Made by a program: the position numbers and the translations under genes
Shown: piece after piece, positions 31,227 to 40,360 of the stretch
Layout of the letters: each line of letters begins with the position of its first letter
Numbering within the stretch: position 1 is the first letter of the stretch
The notes under the pieces: generated by a model
Databases searched by the model: none
The model's input: the letters and a program-made list of their open reading frames with translations, nothing else
Told to the model about the DNA's origin: nothing
From: Prorocentrum cordatum
Lineage: Eukaryota > Sar > Dinophyceae > Prorocentrales > Prorocentraceae
Assembly (NCBI GenBank): GCA_963575745.1
Contig: CAUYUJ010014261.1
Location: 290,689-354,688 of the forward strand
Length of the DNA stretch: 64,000 nucleotides
Direction of reading: 5' to 3'

Positions 31227-31389
31227 CCAAGGCTCGCCCCGAACGGTGTGTGTTCGTTCTCGTTCTGTGTCCGCCAGTTCCCCCTCGTTCTGTCTTCGCC
31301 CCGCCGCTGCTGCAGAGCACGACCAAAAGCGGAAGCGTTCCACGAGATCGCGGGCAAGAACACATAGCGCGCAGGTCGAGCCCTTGGAC
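31227..31389. mobile_element. FB-14 element, copy 2
   Basis: CCAAGGCTCGCCCCGAACGG at the left, GCAGGTCGAGCCCTTGG at the right, complementary. The core has the GTTCGTTCTCGTTCTGT T-rich block and CTGCAGAGCACGACCAAAAG, as in 38765-38943 and 60512-60658. Confidence 0.7.
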
Positions 31390-31576
31390 CAGAGCAAGAC
31401 GCCCGAGGCGCGGCGAAAAGGACAGCGCGCCCGACTCCTAAACTCGGGCGCCCCGATGAGGGGGGGCAAGAAGCGGTGGGTCAGGGGATGTGCTGAAGGA
31501 AAAGAACGGGGCACGAAATCTGGCAAGTAAGATACTGACCCCCCTGGGATAAGAAAGTTCGCGGTTCCCGCTGGGA

Positions 31577-31677
31577 TAATAAAAGGATTTTCCCGGGGAT
31601 GGTAAATGATGATGATGATGATTATGATGATGATGATGATGATGAAGATGAAGATGAAGATGAAGATGAAGATGAAA

Positions 31678-31749
<72 letters not shown>

Positions 31750-33324
31750 GCGACGACGACGATGGAAGAGGAAAAGGAAGAGGTAAAACCAGGCGCACGA
31801 CAAAAGCCTGACTCGAGCGATCTCGAGGCTCGTGGCCAGGTGCCGGCAAGGTCCCGGCAAGCCCTCCAGACGGTCCAAGAGTGCCGGGAGACGCCGAAAT
31901 ATCACTCCCAAGCGCCTGCGATGGCCTCAAGACGGCCCAACAGGCCTTCAAGACGCCCCAAGAGGTCCCTAAGCAGCGTCCCGAGAGGGCTCCCACAAGC
32001 AAAAATCCTCCCATTCTCTTAGGAAAACGTGCATATTTTACATATCCGCCTCTTCGTCTCTCACACCTTTCAAGGCGGTCCAAGAGGCCCCCAAGATCAC
32101 CCCAAGACGGCCCGAGAGACCCTCTAGACCGCTCAAAGACGGCCCAAGAGCGCTCCAAAAAGGCCCAAGAAACCCTCAATAACTCTTTTTCAGAGCCCAG
32201 GAGGGCTCCAAATCGGTCCAAGAGGGGCCCGAGAAGCCCTCCAGACGGTCCAAGAGAGCCGGGAGACGCCGAAATATCACTCCCAAGCGCCTACGATGGC
32301 CTCAGGGCGGCCCAACAAGCCTTCAAGACGCCCCAACAGGTCCCTAAGAGGTCCTCAAGCGGCGTCCCAGGAGGGCTCCCACAAGCAAGAATCGTCCCAA
32401 CATGTCCGCCTCTTCGTCTTTCACACCTTTCAAGGCGGTCCAAAAGGCCTCCAAGATCACCCCAAGACGGCCCGAGAGTCCCTCCAGACCGCTCAAAGAC
32501 GGCTCCAAGAAGGCCCAAAAAACACTCTAGAACTCTCTTTCGGAGCCCAGGAGGGCTCCAAATCGGTCCAAGACGGGCCCGAAAAGCCCTCCAGACGGTC
32601 AAAGAGAGCCGGGAGACGCCGAAATATCACCCCCAAGCGCCCACGATGGCCTCAAAACGGCCCTACAGGCCTCCAAGACGCCCCAAGAGGTCCCTAAGCA
32701 GCGTCCCGAGAGGGCTCCCACAAGCAAAAATCGTCCCACTCCCTTCGGAAAGCGTGCATTTTTTAACATATCCGCCTCTTCGTCTCTCCCACCTTTCAAG
32801 GCGGTCCAAGAGGCCCCCAAGACCACCCCAAGACGGCCCGAGAGACCCTCAAGACCGCTCAAAGACGGCCCAAGAGCGCTCCAAAAAGGCCAAAAAAACC
32901 CTCAAGACGGTCCAAGAGGCCCCAAGACGGCCCCATGATTGAGGTCCACAGGGGCAACCTGGACGGAAAGTTTGAGCCTCCCGCCCAAACGCGCCCCCGA
33001 AATGCCCCTACACGCCCCCAGGTAGCCCCACGAAACCCCCAAGAGAGCCCCAAAAGGCCCCCAACAGGCCGCAAGAAAGCCCCAAGAGGCCCCCAAGAGG
33101 CCACCAGGAAGCTCCCAGGAGGCCCCCAAGAGGCCAGGCAGACCCCCCCAAAAGACCACCAAGAGGGCCCACCCAGAGCCATCCACGAGGCCTCCCAAAG
33201 TTCCCAAGAAGCTCCCACGAAGCTTCCAAAGGCCCCCCAAACCCCCCAAGACCCCGCGATGGCACAATACGGGCCGGCGGAATGAGCGAAGCGATTCAAT
33301 AAAGAATTTTCCCAGGGAAGGTAA

Positions 33325-33364
<40 letters not shown>

Positions 33365-33373
33365 CGATGGTGG

Positions 33374-33411
<38 letters not shown>

Positions 33412-33625
33412 GCGACGACGACGATGGAAGAGGAAGAGGAAGAGGTAAAACCAGGCGCGCGACAGAAGCCTGACTCGAGCGATCTCGAGGCTCGTGGCCA
33501 CTTGCCCCCCGCGGAGGCGCACTACGCAGAGATTACTCGGGAGATCTCGAGGCTCGTGGCTATTTGCCCGCAGAGGCGCAGGACACAAGGCTGACTCGAG
33601 CGATCTCGAGGCTCGTGGCTGGGCG
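31577..33625. repeat. Segment bounded by duplicated (GAT)n blocks
   Basis: Left block 31577-31845 and right block 33297-33505 share TTTTCCC-GGG--GGTAAATGATG, a (GAT)n tract, GGCGACGACGACGATGGAAG, GAGGTAAAACCAGGCGC and GCCTGACTCGAGCGATCTCG. The last phrase (CTCGAGCGATCTCGAGGCTCGTGGC) recurs near 33530 and 33593. The blocks are direct repeats about 1.7 kb apart enclosing the CAAGAGG repeats. Confidence 0.82.
31860..32940. repeat. Three ~350-375-bp tandem units of CAAGAGG phrases
   Basis: GCCGGGAGACGCCGAAATATC starts each unit near 31883, 32258 and 32608. Each contains CCCAAGCGCC, GATGGCCTCA, GTCCCTAAG, GGGCTCCCACAAGCAA, TCCGCCTCTTCGTCTYTC and TTTCAAGGCGGTCC. The finer texture is the dispersed CCAAGACGGCC phrase, which continues to 33260. 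Confidence 0.85.
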
Positions 33626-33626
33626 C

Positions 33627-34260
33627 CTAGATTGCGCCAGCGGCAGAGAGGTCCTTGGCCGATCTGGCCAAGGAGCCCCTCTTGCGCTGGATTTCGAACC
33701 ACTGTCCCATGCAAGCACGGCATCCTTTGGAGCCGTCCTTGCATGGGAGAAACTTGGTGCCAAACTGGGCGGCGGCGCTAGCCTCCTCGTAGGTGGCGTA
33801 CTTCGGCTGGGCCGCCGTGGGGTCCTTGCAAGGCTTGGACTTGTGCTTGTGTTTGGCCTTGGCCTTGGCCATCGCCACGTCGTTGCCGCTCGCCTCCTTG
33901 AGTTTACGGATGAACTCGTTCCCTCGAGCGACCACGGCGTAGAGAGCTGCTGGCATTTGGCGGCCCTCGCCGCGGATCTCGCGCAAAACGCGCTCGATCC
34001 AGCGACTTGCCCAGAGGCCGCAACTCCAACCGTCAACTTGGTACATTATGTTGCTCGGTGCTGGGCAATGCTCGCCAGGGCCAATGGCGCCGAGCTTGCG
34101 GAGGATCCGCGTGGCGGCCTTGGGAGGCCACGTGCGAACCCTAATTACCCGCGATTTCTGAGGAGCCCGGGCAAAGTGAACCCCACCTTCCCCGGCCTGG
34201 GCGCCCCCGACGACTTCGAGTTCAAGAAACGTGCGTTGCCAAGGTCGCGTGCGCTCTGAG
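33627..34260 (-). pseudogene. Ulp1/C48-like cysteine protease, C-terminal fragment
   Basis: The minus-strand frame contains NIMYQVDGWSCGLWASRWIE. The Q-x-DGWSCG block matches the oxyanion-hole Gln and catalytic Cys region of Ulp1-type (MEROPS C48) SUMO-protease folds. It is followed by VLREIRGEGRQMPAALYAVV, a Lys-rich segment (AKAKAKHKHKSKPC) and TYEEASAAAQFG...CKDGSKGCRACMGQWFE, a Cys-rich tail. The His/Asp part of the active site would lie upstream; what precedes about 34260 in this frame looks like GC-rich filler, so the gene is probably 5'-truncated. Many eukaryotic transposons carry Ulp1 genes, and the repeat-rich setting favours a mobile-element origin (inference). No second element gene was found beside it. 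Confidence 0.6.
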
Positions 34261-34439
34261 GCTGCCGAGCCTCTGACGCAGGGGATCGTCACTCTCCTGA
34301 AGCCACGGCGTGGCCTCGCGCGGCAGCCCGCCGACGTCCCTGCAGAAACTCGCACACGCGCGCCCCGTCTCCCCGCTCGCCCACCGCCCACCGTCGCCCT
34401 CCGCACGCCGACCGCCCACACGCAAGAGCGGCCCCAGGC
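34261..34439. other. GC-rich spacer, nothing recognised
   Basis: No feature recognised; the protease frame stays open here without domain-like composition. Confidence 0.35.
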
Positions 34440-34582
34440 AGGGGTGACCTTTCGCGCGCGGCTTTTCGGGGAGCGCGGGGAGGCCGCATCGGGGCGCGCG
34501 GGCCGCTGCTATCGCGGCGCATTCGGCCGTCGGGGGAACCCGCGCGCCCGCAACACAGAGGCCACTCTTGCTGGAGGTCACC
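34440..34582. mobile_element. FB-12 element, copy 2 (diverged)
   Basis: AGGGGTGACCTTTCGCGCGC ... GGCCACTCTTGCTGGAGGTCACC. The interior follows 20440-20582 block by block (GCGCGGCTTTTCGGGG, ATCGCGGCGCATTCGG, GGGGGAACCC, GCCCGCAACACAGAGG). Confidence 0.65.
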
Positions 34583-34599
34583 GCCCCCCAGAAGTCTCG

Positions 34600-34800
34600 A
34601 GCCAGACCCCGGGATCGGCTCCTCATCCCCGGGCCCTCTTCTTCACGGCCCCGGGGGGGCCCAGCGATGGCCTCCGAGGCCCAAAACGGTGGAACATAAA
34701 CCAAAAGAGGTCTCGAGCCGTTCTCCAGGACTGGCGTCTCATCCCCAGTCTGCCAGTCGTTTTGTTCGCGGTCCCGAGGCCCAGCGAGGGCCTCCCAAGG
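34600..34800. mobile_element. Two FB-4 core fragments
   Basis: TCTCGAGCCAGACCCCGGGA, CTCATCCCCGGGCCC and GAGGCCCAAAACGGT, then a second TCTCGAGCCG...GTCCCGAGGCCCAGCGAGGG. Ends are missing. Confidence 0.45.
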
Positions 34801-35096
34801 GCCCTGCACGGCGCCCAGGGCCCTCGTCGTGCCCTTGCCCATGACCCGAGAAGGGCCTGGGCCCTCGCCCTCCGCACGCCAAACTGGAGGCATCCTAGAT
34901 GTATGAGGCTCCAACCGACTTTCGCCTTGACCACCAGAAAGGATTTCGAGCACCAGGCAAGCACCGAAACTGGAGGGTTTTCGCGGGTCGGGCCCTGGGA
35001 GGCGATGCTCGGTCGACAGTGCTCCGATGCTTTTCTGGGTGCTCGGAATGGGTTCTGGGATGTGGTCCTTAAGTGCGATGGGAACAACATAATCCT
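34801..35096. other. Spacer, nothing recognised
   Basis: No feature recognised. Confidence 0.35.
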
Positions 35097-35296
35097 AGGT
35101 AGGTTCCGGACAGATGGGGTCGGAGGATCGCGCAACATCGCCGATAACATTGGCGATGCATCGGCGATGCATCGGCGAATGCACCAGCCCCGCCGGCGTG
35201 GAGAAAATCGGGATCCACGTCGAGCCGCATCGCCAGTCTTCTCGGCGATGCGGCGCGATCCTCCGACCCCACCTGCTCGCACCCCATCTACAGAAG
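35097..35296. mobile_element. FB-1 element, copy F
   Basis: GACAGATGGGGTCGGAGGATCGCGC at the left and GCGCGATCCTCCGACCCCACC at the right give about 25 bp of exact or near-exact complement. Core CATCGGCGATGCATCGGCG, GGAGAAAATCGGGATCCACG. Confidence 0.82.
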
Positions 35297-35410
35297 GAGC
35301 TCGGCCACAAGAAAACTTCCACAAGAGGCCCAACCCTGAGACCCCAGGAAGCTCACTGCGCTCTGGTGTGGGAACGTCACGCTCTTCCCATAGCAAGACC
35401 ACACCGAGCC
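35297..35410. mobile_element. FB-16 left part
   Basis: CTCGGCCACAAGAAAACTTCC, CCCAACCCTGAGACCCCAGG, GTGTGGGAACGTCACGCTC and TAGCAAGACC align with 41190-41290; the right end is absent. Confidence 0.6.
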
Positions 35411-35559
35411 CCCAACTGACTGATAACGAAAACCATCGAACACCATCGAAAACTATCGTCACGCTGTCCATAGCGGCCTGGACTAGCTGATCGCCCCGCC
35501 CCCCCCCCCCTGGGGCTCGATCTCGCCTCTTTTGACGACGACTCTTGACGACCGCATGT

Positions 35560-35725
35560 GGGGAAGCCAAAAGGTACCGATACCGCTACTCCCCAGACCT
35601 CTCCTGGGGTGCGTCCTGGCCAGAATCTCGAGGCGAATCCAGCGGTGGCGACGAGGGCCTTCCAGGAGGCCCAAACAGGGGAAAACGGTCGAAGGGTAGA
35701 GCTGCGGGTACCCTTGCCTCCTCTG
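35560..35725. mobile_element. FB-8 element, copy 3
   Basis: GGGGAAGCCAAAAGGTACCG and ATACCGCTAC at the left, GAGCTGCGGGTACCCTTG at the right; core GAATCTCGAGGCGAATCCAG and GGTGGCGACGAGGGCC. Confidence 0.75.
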
Positions 35726-35875
35726 AGCATGGCTCCCTGCAGGGCTCTGCGCACCTCCCCAGGGACCAGCTCCGCCGCCGTCCCCGCGCCGCCTCCAATG
35801 AGGGCCCCCCCCGCGGGGGCCCGGCGTGACGGGCCCCCCTCTCGCAGCAGACCACTGCCAAACGCCTGCCACAGG

Positions 35876-36086
35876 TTTGGAGGCAACTACTGGGAGGTTT
35901 TCGTCGGAAAGATTGAGGAGGATAAAGCTCCATTTGGAAGCTGTTACGCCAGAGTAGGCCTCGGATTAAGGAGGGCTGAGCCAGATTAAGCGGGGTTAAG
36001 CGGGATTCAGCGGGATTGAACCGGATTCAGCCGGGTTTCGGACCAGGGCAAAATCAGAATTTTACCTCCCAGGAGCTGCATCCGAA
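35876..36086. mobile_element. FB-9 element with 6-bp TSD, copy 3
   Basis: TTTGGAGGCAACTACTGGGA ... TCCCAGGAGCTGCATCCGAA. Flanked by CACAGG at 35870-35875 and 36087-36092, an exact 6-bp duplication. Core of GGGATTCAGC/GGGGTTAAGC units. Confidence 0.87.
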
Positions 36087-36104
36087 CACAGGGTGGCTTC
36101 CCTG

Positions 36105-36473
36105 GAACCCCTCGAGCCAGGAAGAGATCACAACGGAAGGCCTCTCGCCATCTTCAGACTCTCGGGGCCCTTGGCGGGCCTCGGGACCGTCCAAACGAAA
36201 AACTGGTCCTGAGGAAGGAGTCGAGGCCTCTGTGGGTCGCCGCTGTGGACACATCATGACGTTGGGGTCAGGGTCTTCTACGACGCGAGGAGTCCACCAA
36301 GACCCCCGACGTCATGATTTTTGTCTCGACCCCTCCCCCAGGAACGGTTTCTCATCCTGAACCGTTGTTTGATGGCCCCGAGGCCCGGTCAGGGCCCCCA
36401 GAGGCCGAAGATCCGGAAAATCCTCCCGCCGTGGTTTTTGCTCGCTGCCCGAGGGGGTCCGGGTCTTCTGCGA
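36105..36473. mobile_element. Two FB-4 elements, head-to-head
   Basis: 36105-36290 is a reverse copy (GAGATCACAACGGAAGG ... GGCCTCGGGACCG ... CATCATGACGTTGGGGTC). 36297-36473 is a forward copy (CCAAGACCCCCGACGTCATG ... GCCCGAGGGGGTCCGGGTC). Confidence 0.7.
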
Positions 36474-36734
36474 CGCGCGGGGGCCAGGGCTCGTCGCACA
36501 CCACCGTGGGCGGCACGCAGCACCCGTGCGGCGCCGCGACGCCTCGGGGGCCCGGGCCCCTGGGGGCCCGCGGATCCCCGCCGCTCTGGTGCCTTCGGCT
36601 CGCGGATCCCCGCGGGGGCCCTTCGGCCGCGAGCCCCCCCGAGCGCGGCGCGCCACCGTGCGACCGCACGTGGTGCCTTGCCGATCTCAACCACTTTTGG
36701 CTGGCGACGCGTTTCGGACTCTGGGCTCGGCGGT
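36474..36734. other. GC-rich spacer
   Basis: A GC hairpin GGGGGCCCGGGCCCCTGGGGGCCC at about 36549. No gene. Confidence 0.4.
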
Positions 36735-36902
36735 GGACAAGCCTCCCTTTAGTAAAACTCCCCTTAGTGGCAACGGCCTGGGACCGAAACCGACGGACTT
36801 GGACCCGCAAAAACGACGGCCGCGACGCCCTCTCGCGAACTGAAAACGGCCAATTCCTCGATCGGCGTGTCAGGGTAGGAGGTCTATCCACCTCCGATAG
36901 GT
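36735..36902. repeat. DR-18 repeat, copy 1
   Basis: Homologous to 50060-50245: GGACCGAAACCGACGGACYT, GGACCCGCAA, GACGGCCGCGACGCCCTCTC, AACGGCCAATTC, then GGAGGTCTATCCACCTCCGA, whose last part is a small hairpin. Confidence 0.78.
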
Positions 36903-37074
36903 CCTCTTCTGGGCCAAAAGGCTGCGGTGTCCCACGCGCATGCCGTGCAGCGCGCGAGCAAGGCTGCAAGGGGTCAAGAGTGCGGGGGGAAAAAAACCCG
37001 GCTGCCCACCCACCCTACCTAGGCCAACTATGCCTATGTAGCAATCCGCGGGATCGCGCCCCGGCATCCGGACC
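36903..37074. other. Spacer, nothing recognised
   Basis: No feature recognised. Confidence 0.35.
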
Positions 37075-37310
37075 GCAGGAGAGCCCAGAATCGGAATCCA
37101 TAGGTCGGATCGGCGAGCGAACGGAATCGGATCGGCGGAGATCGGCGGCCGAGTCGGAAAGAGTCGAGTCGGCAGAAATCGGCAGGCTACTTCGCCTCCA
37201 ATAAGAACTCGGCACCCAAATCGGAATCCCAAGTCGAATCGAATCGGAATCGGAAGCAATCGGAGTCGAATCGAATCGAATCGGAGGAACCGAATCGAGC
37301 CCTGGGACCG
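37075..37310. repeat. GAATCGGA/GATCGGCGG repeat, copy 1
   Basis: Dense GAATCGGAATCGGA and GGATCGGCGGAGATCGGCGG phrases. Block order matches 45520-45765 (ATCGGCAGGCT...CCTCCA; CGGAATCCC-AGTCGA). A short version is at 41395-41470. Confidence 0.75.
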
Positions 37311-37330
37311 TGAGGGCGCGGATATGTATA

Positions 37331-37480
37331 CAGTCAACCCGTATAAGAAGGACGCGCGATAAGGTTGCATGGGCCTTGGAAGGCCATGTCGACACTCTGC
37401 AAAAGCCAGCGACAGCGGCCAAAGATGGGATGGGCCCCAGGGCAGGATGCAAGGGTAACCTTGGAAAATTGCTCATCCTT
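37331..37480. mobile_element. FB-6 mariner-like MITE, right end degraded
   Basis: TA + CAGTCAACCCG at the left, then GCGCGATAAGGTTGCATGGG and GGATGCAAGGGTAACCTTGG. The right CGGGTTGACTG end is missing after CTCATCCTTCC. Confidence 0.72.
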
Positions 37481-37660
37481 CCCTGAGATCCGACGCCTCG
37501 ACAATTTGAAACATCGCGAGAAATCCCGGCTGGAGCCCTGGACCCCATCTTCCTGCGACATTTTCCGAGCCCGATCGATCTGAGAGGATCCCAGGAGCCC
37601 GAATATGGGCGCAAATCGCTCCTCGAACAAAAACTGAGTCGCCAAGATCTCAGGGTTGCT
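37481..37660. other. Spacer, nothing recognised
   Basis: CTGAGATCCGACGYCTC and AACATCGCGAGAAATCCCG-like blocks recur near 57660-57720, so this is dispersed repeat of unknown type. Confidence 0.4.
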
Positions 37661-37839
37661 GGGGAATCCAAGCGCTGCCGATACTGCTGCTCCCCGGACC
37701 TCTCCCGGCGTGCGTCTGCGCCCTGATCAGAATCTCCGGGCGAGTCCAGCGGTGGAGACGAGGGCCTCCCAGCCCCCCAGGAGGCCCAACAAAAGGGTGA
37801 AAACGACCCAAAGATCTGATGTCGTGGCTGGTTCCACAC

Positions 37840-37885
<46 letters not shown>

Positions 37886-38095
37886 ATCTATATATATACA
37901 TATATATATATACATGTATATTTGAAAAGGGGGTCTCCGGAAATCTCGACCCATTCCCCAAGACCGGTTTTTCATCCCGAGCCGTTTTTGACGGACCCGG
38001 GGCTCTGCGAGGGCCTCTCGAGGCCGAAAACGGCGAAAACCTCGGGCTTGATGTTTTCAATACTCTGGATCTCTGGGGAGGGAAGTGTAGCGGAT
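37661..38095. mobile_element. FB-8 followed by FB-4 with a (TA)n insertion
   Basis: FB-8 (37661-37805; CCGATACTGCTGCTCCCCGG) runs into an FB-4 start (GATCTGATGTCGTGGCTGGT). A (TA)n array (37840-37920) takes the place of the TIR's T-rich tract. The FB-4 core follows (CATCCCGAGCCGTTTTTGACG, GAGGCCGAAAACGGC, TACTCTGGATCTCTGGGG). Confidence 0.65.
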
Positions 38096-38145
38096 GTACA
38101 CCTGCTCCTCCCCCGAGTAATTGCCCACCCCTTAACGCTACCCCT

Positions 38146-38303
38146 TTAGGTCGGGCATGCCCCCCTACACGCAGGTTTTAGAGAACTGAATTTAAATAGT
38201 TTCAGAAGGTTCTAGAATGGTACAAAAAGTCATCGAAAAATCATGGCTAGTCGATCTTTTGACTATTGACTCATCCTCCTGTAGAGAGACATGCCGGACT
38301 TGA
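38146..38303. mobile_element. FB-2 element, copy 4
   Basis: TTAGGTCGGGCATGCCCCCC at the left; CTCCTGTAGAGAGACATGCC at the right. A/T-rich interior with GAAGGTTCTAGAATGG. TSD not conserved. Confidence 0.8.
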
Positions 38304-38316
38304 ATTCCCCCTAACG

Positions 38317-38461
38317 TTAGGTCGGGCCTGTCCTCCTACGGGGACTTTGGACGAACAAAAACATAGTTCAATCAGATCTCCAAACGAAAAAAAGAATCGT
38401 CCCCATACTATGTTTGGCTATTTGTGAATATTCCTCCTGTAGAGGGGCAGGCCCGACTTAA
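38317..38461. mobile_element. FB-2 element, copy 5
   Basis: TTAGGTCGGGCCTGTCCTCC ... GAGGGGCAGGCCCGACTTAA. Flanks CCCTAACG and GCCTGGCG match at five of eight. Only 13 bp separate it from copy 4. Confidence 0.82.
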
Positions 38462-38589
38462 GCCTGGCGCTGCCCCCAGGGAGGGCCAGCCCGGAGCGGC
38501 ACGCCCAGGAGCCTCGCCCGCGCCGCTGCCGAGGCCCAGGCGAGAGGACGCGTGGGGCCTCGGGGGCGGCGGGGCGGCACGAGGCTGAG

Positions 38590-38697
38590 GAGGACGAGGA
38601 GGAGGAGGAGGAGGAGGAGGAGGAGGAGGAGGAGGAGGAGGAGGATGGAGAAGGAGGAGGAGGAGGAGGAGGAGGAGGATGAGGAGGAGGAGGAGCG
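38590..38697. repeat. (GGA)n microsatellite
   Basis: GGA/GAG triplets flanked on both sides by near-identical GGACGCGTGGGGCCTCGGGG segments (38546 and 38730), so the tract sits between short direct repeats. Confidence 0.9.
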
Positions 38698-38764
38698 CCG
38701 CCGCGTGCTGGCGGCGAGCAGGCGGGAGGACGCGTGGGGCCTCGGGGGCGGCGGGGCGGCGCGA

Positions 38765-38943
38765 GGAAGGGATCGTCCTTTACAGTGTGTTTCGTTATCG
38801 TTGCGCTTTCGTTCTCCCTTTGTCTGTTCTCATTCGTGTCTTCGTTCTTCCTCGTTTGTCCTCGGTGCGCCCTTGCTGCAGAGCGAGGTCGAGACGAAAG
38901 CGGCCCAGGAGATCGCCAGAACACCGTTTGGGCCGGCCCCTGG
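38765..38943. mobile_element. FB-14 element, copy 3
   Basis: T-rich core GTTTCGTTATCGTTGCGC and CTTCGTTCTTCCTCGTTTG; then CTGCAGAGCGAGGTCGAGAC, ACGAAAGCGGCCCAGGAGAT and ACACCGTTTGGGCCGGCCCC. Left end weak. Confidence 0.65.
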
Positions 38944-39002
38944 CACGAGGCTGGCGCCGCCGCGTGCTGGCGGCCAGCCCAAGCACGGGCAAGACTTGTA
39001 CA

Positions 39003-39061
<59 letters not shown>

Positions 39062-39104
39062 AGCCGCCGCCGCCGCCGCCGCCGCCGCCGTCGTCGTGGT
39101 CGCA

Positions 39105-39177
<73 letters not shown>

Positions 39178-39184
39178 GGTCGCA

Positions 39185-39221
<37 letters not shown>

Positions 39222-39230
39222 GGCGTAGTG
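39003..39230. repeat. (GTC)n microsatellite
   Basis: About 225 bp of CGT/GTC triplets with a CCG block and two GTGGTCGCATC interruptions. Confidence 0.96.
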
Positions 39231-39699
39231 CCTTGGACTCCCTTGCAAGAGGCGCCACGAACGAGGCGTCCTGGATGGATAGAGCTCGAGCCTCCGGTGG
39301 CCAGGTCTTTATATCCACACCCAGTGCGCCTCGGGCTTCTGGGGAAGGGAGCAGGAAGGAGGAGAGGGAGCAGGAGGGAGGAGAAGGAGGGGCAGGACTA
39401 TGAGGGAGGCGGATGCGGAGGGAAGGTGAGGCGGGCGGGAGAAGGAGGGATCAGCAGGGGGGGGGGTCGACGAGGAGGAGGACAAGGGAAAAGGAGTGAA
39501 GAGGAGAAGGATGAGCAGTAACAAAGAGGATGAGGTGGTGGACGGGCCGCCGTCGTTCCTCGTCGTTGGCGGCATCACTCGCCTCCGCTGCCTCTCCCTG
39601 CTGCTGGTCAACCTCCCAAACTTACTCCAAACTCCTCCATCCCTGTTCCTCCTCCAGCGGTGCCCAAATGGCTCCGAGCGGCCGCCGGAGAGTCGTCGT

Positions 39700-39730
<31 letters not shown>

Positions 39731-39936
39731 CTCGTCGTCGTCGTCGACTTTCACGTCGCCAGCCTGTCTAGGTCGTTTCCAAGGCCACTCGAGGATCTAC
39801 TGACCGGGGTCAATGCAAATCCTGGTGAGCCGGGCTTTGCCAGATCGAGCAAGATCCTGCAGGATCCTGCGCGCCAGCCTGGGTCAATGCAACCCTGGCT
39901 GCGCAGGATCCTGCAAGATCCAGCCATTGAACCCCC

Positions 39937-39983
<47 letters not shown>

Positions 39984-40057
39984 GGCCGCCGCCGCCGCGG
40001 CCGCCGCCGCCGCTGCCATCGTCGTCGTCGTCGTCGTCGCCGTCGTCCAAATTTTTT
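39231..40057. other. Spacer with (GTC)n and GATCCTGC repeats
   Basis: Purine-rich 39345-39510; (GTC/CGC)n at 39693-39750 and 39943-40048. 39850-39925 holds GATCCTGCAGGATCCTGC and its partner GCAGGATCCTGCAAGATCC, an inverted/direct cluster. No gene supported. Confidence 0.55.
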
Positions 40058-40360
40058 GGGGGAAACTAGAAGGTACGATACCGCTACTCTCTGGACCTTC
40101 CCTGGGGTGCGTTCTGACAAAGAAAATTTAAGTGATGCCGACGGTGGCGACGAGAGCCTCCCAAGAGGGCGCACAAAGGGAGACCGGACGACGGGTAGCG
40201 GTATGGGAGCCTTTTTCCTCCCCAGGGATCCGATGTCGTGATTTTTTCATTGCGCGGTCCCTGGAAGTCTCTTCTGACGGTCCCGAGGCCCAGCGAGGGG
40301 CCCTAGGGTCCGAACTTTGCGAAAACCCTCCGTCGTGATCTTTTCAATACGTTGGATCTT
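40058..40360. mobile_element. FB-8 followed by FB-4
   Basis: FB-8 (GGGGGAAACTAGAAGGTACG ... GGGTAGCGGTATGGGAGCC, 40058-40220), then FB-4 (GGATCCGATGTCGTGATTTT ... GGTCCCGAGGCCCAGCGAGG ... CCGTCGTGATCTTTTCAATA). Third instance of this order. Confidence 0.7.

Noticed and set aside
30864-31526. N-terminal extension of the LINE-1 endonuclease frame
   Set aside because: The frame is open upstream only because of (GGA)n/CTC triplets and FB-14; protein-like sequence starts at the Met at 30863.
31577-33505. LTR retrotransposon
   Set aside because: Direct repeats exist, but there is no TG..CA boundary, primer-binding site, or gag/pol coding between them; only tandem phrase repeats.
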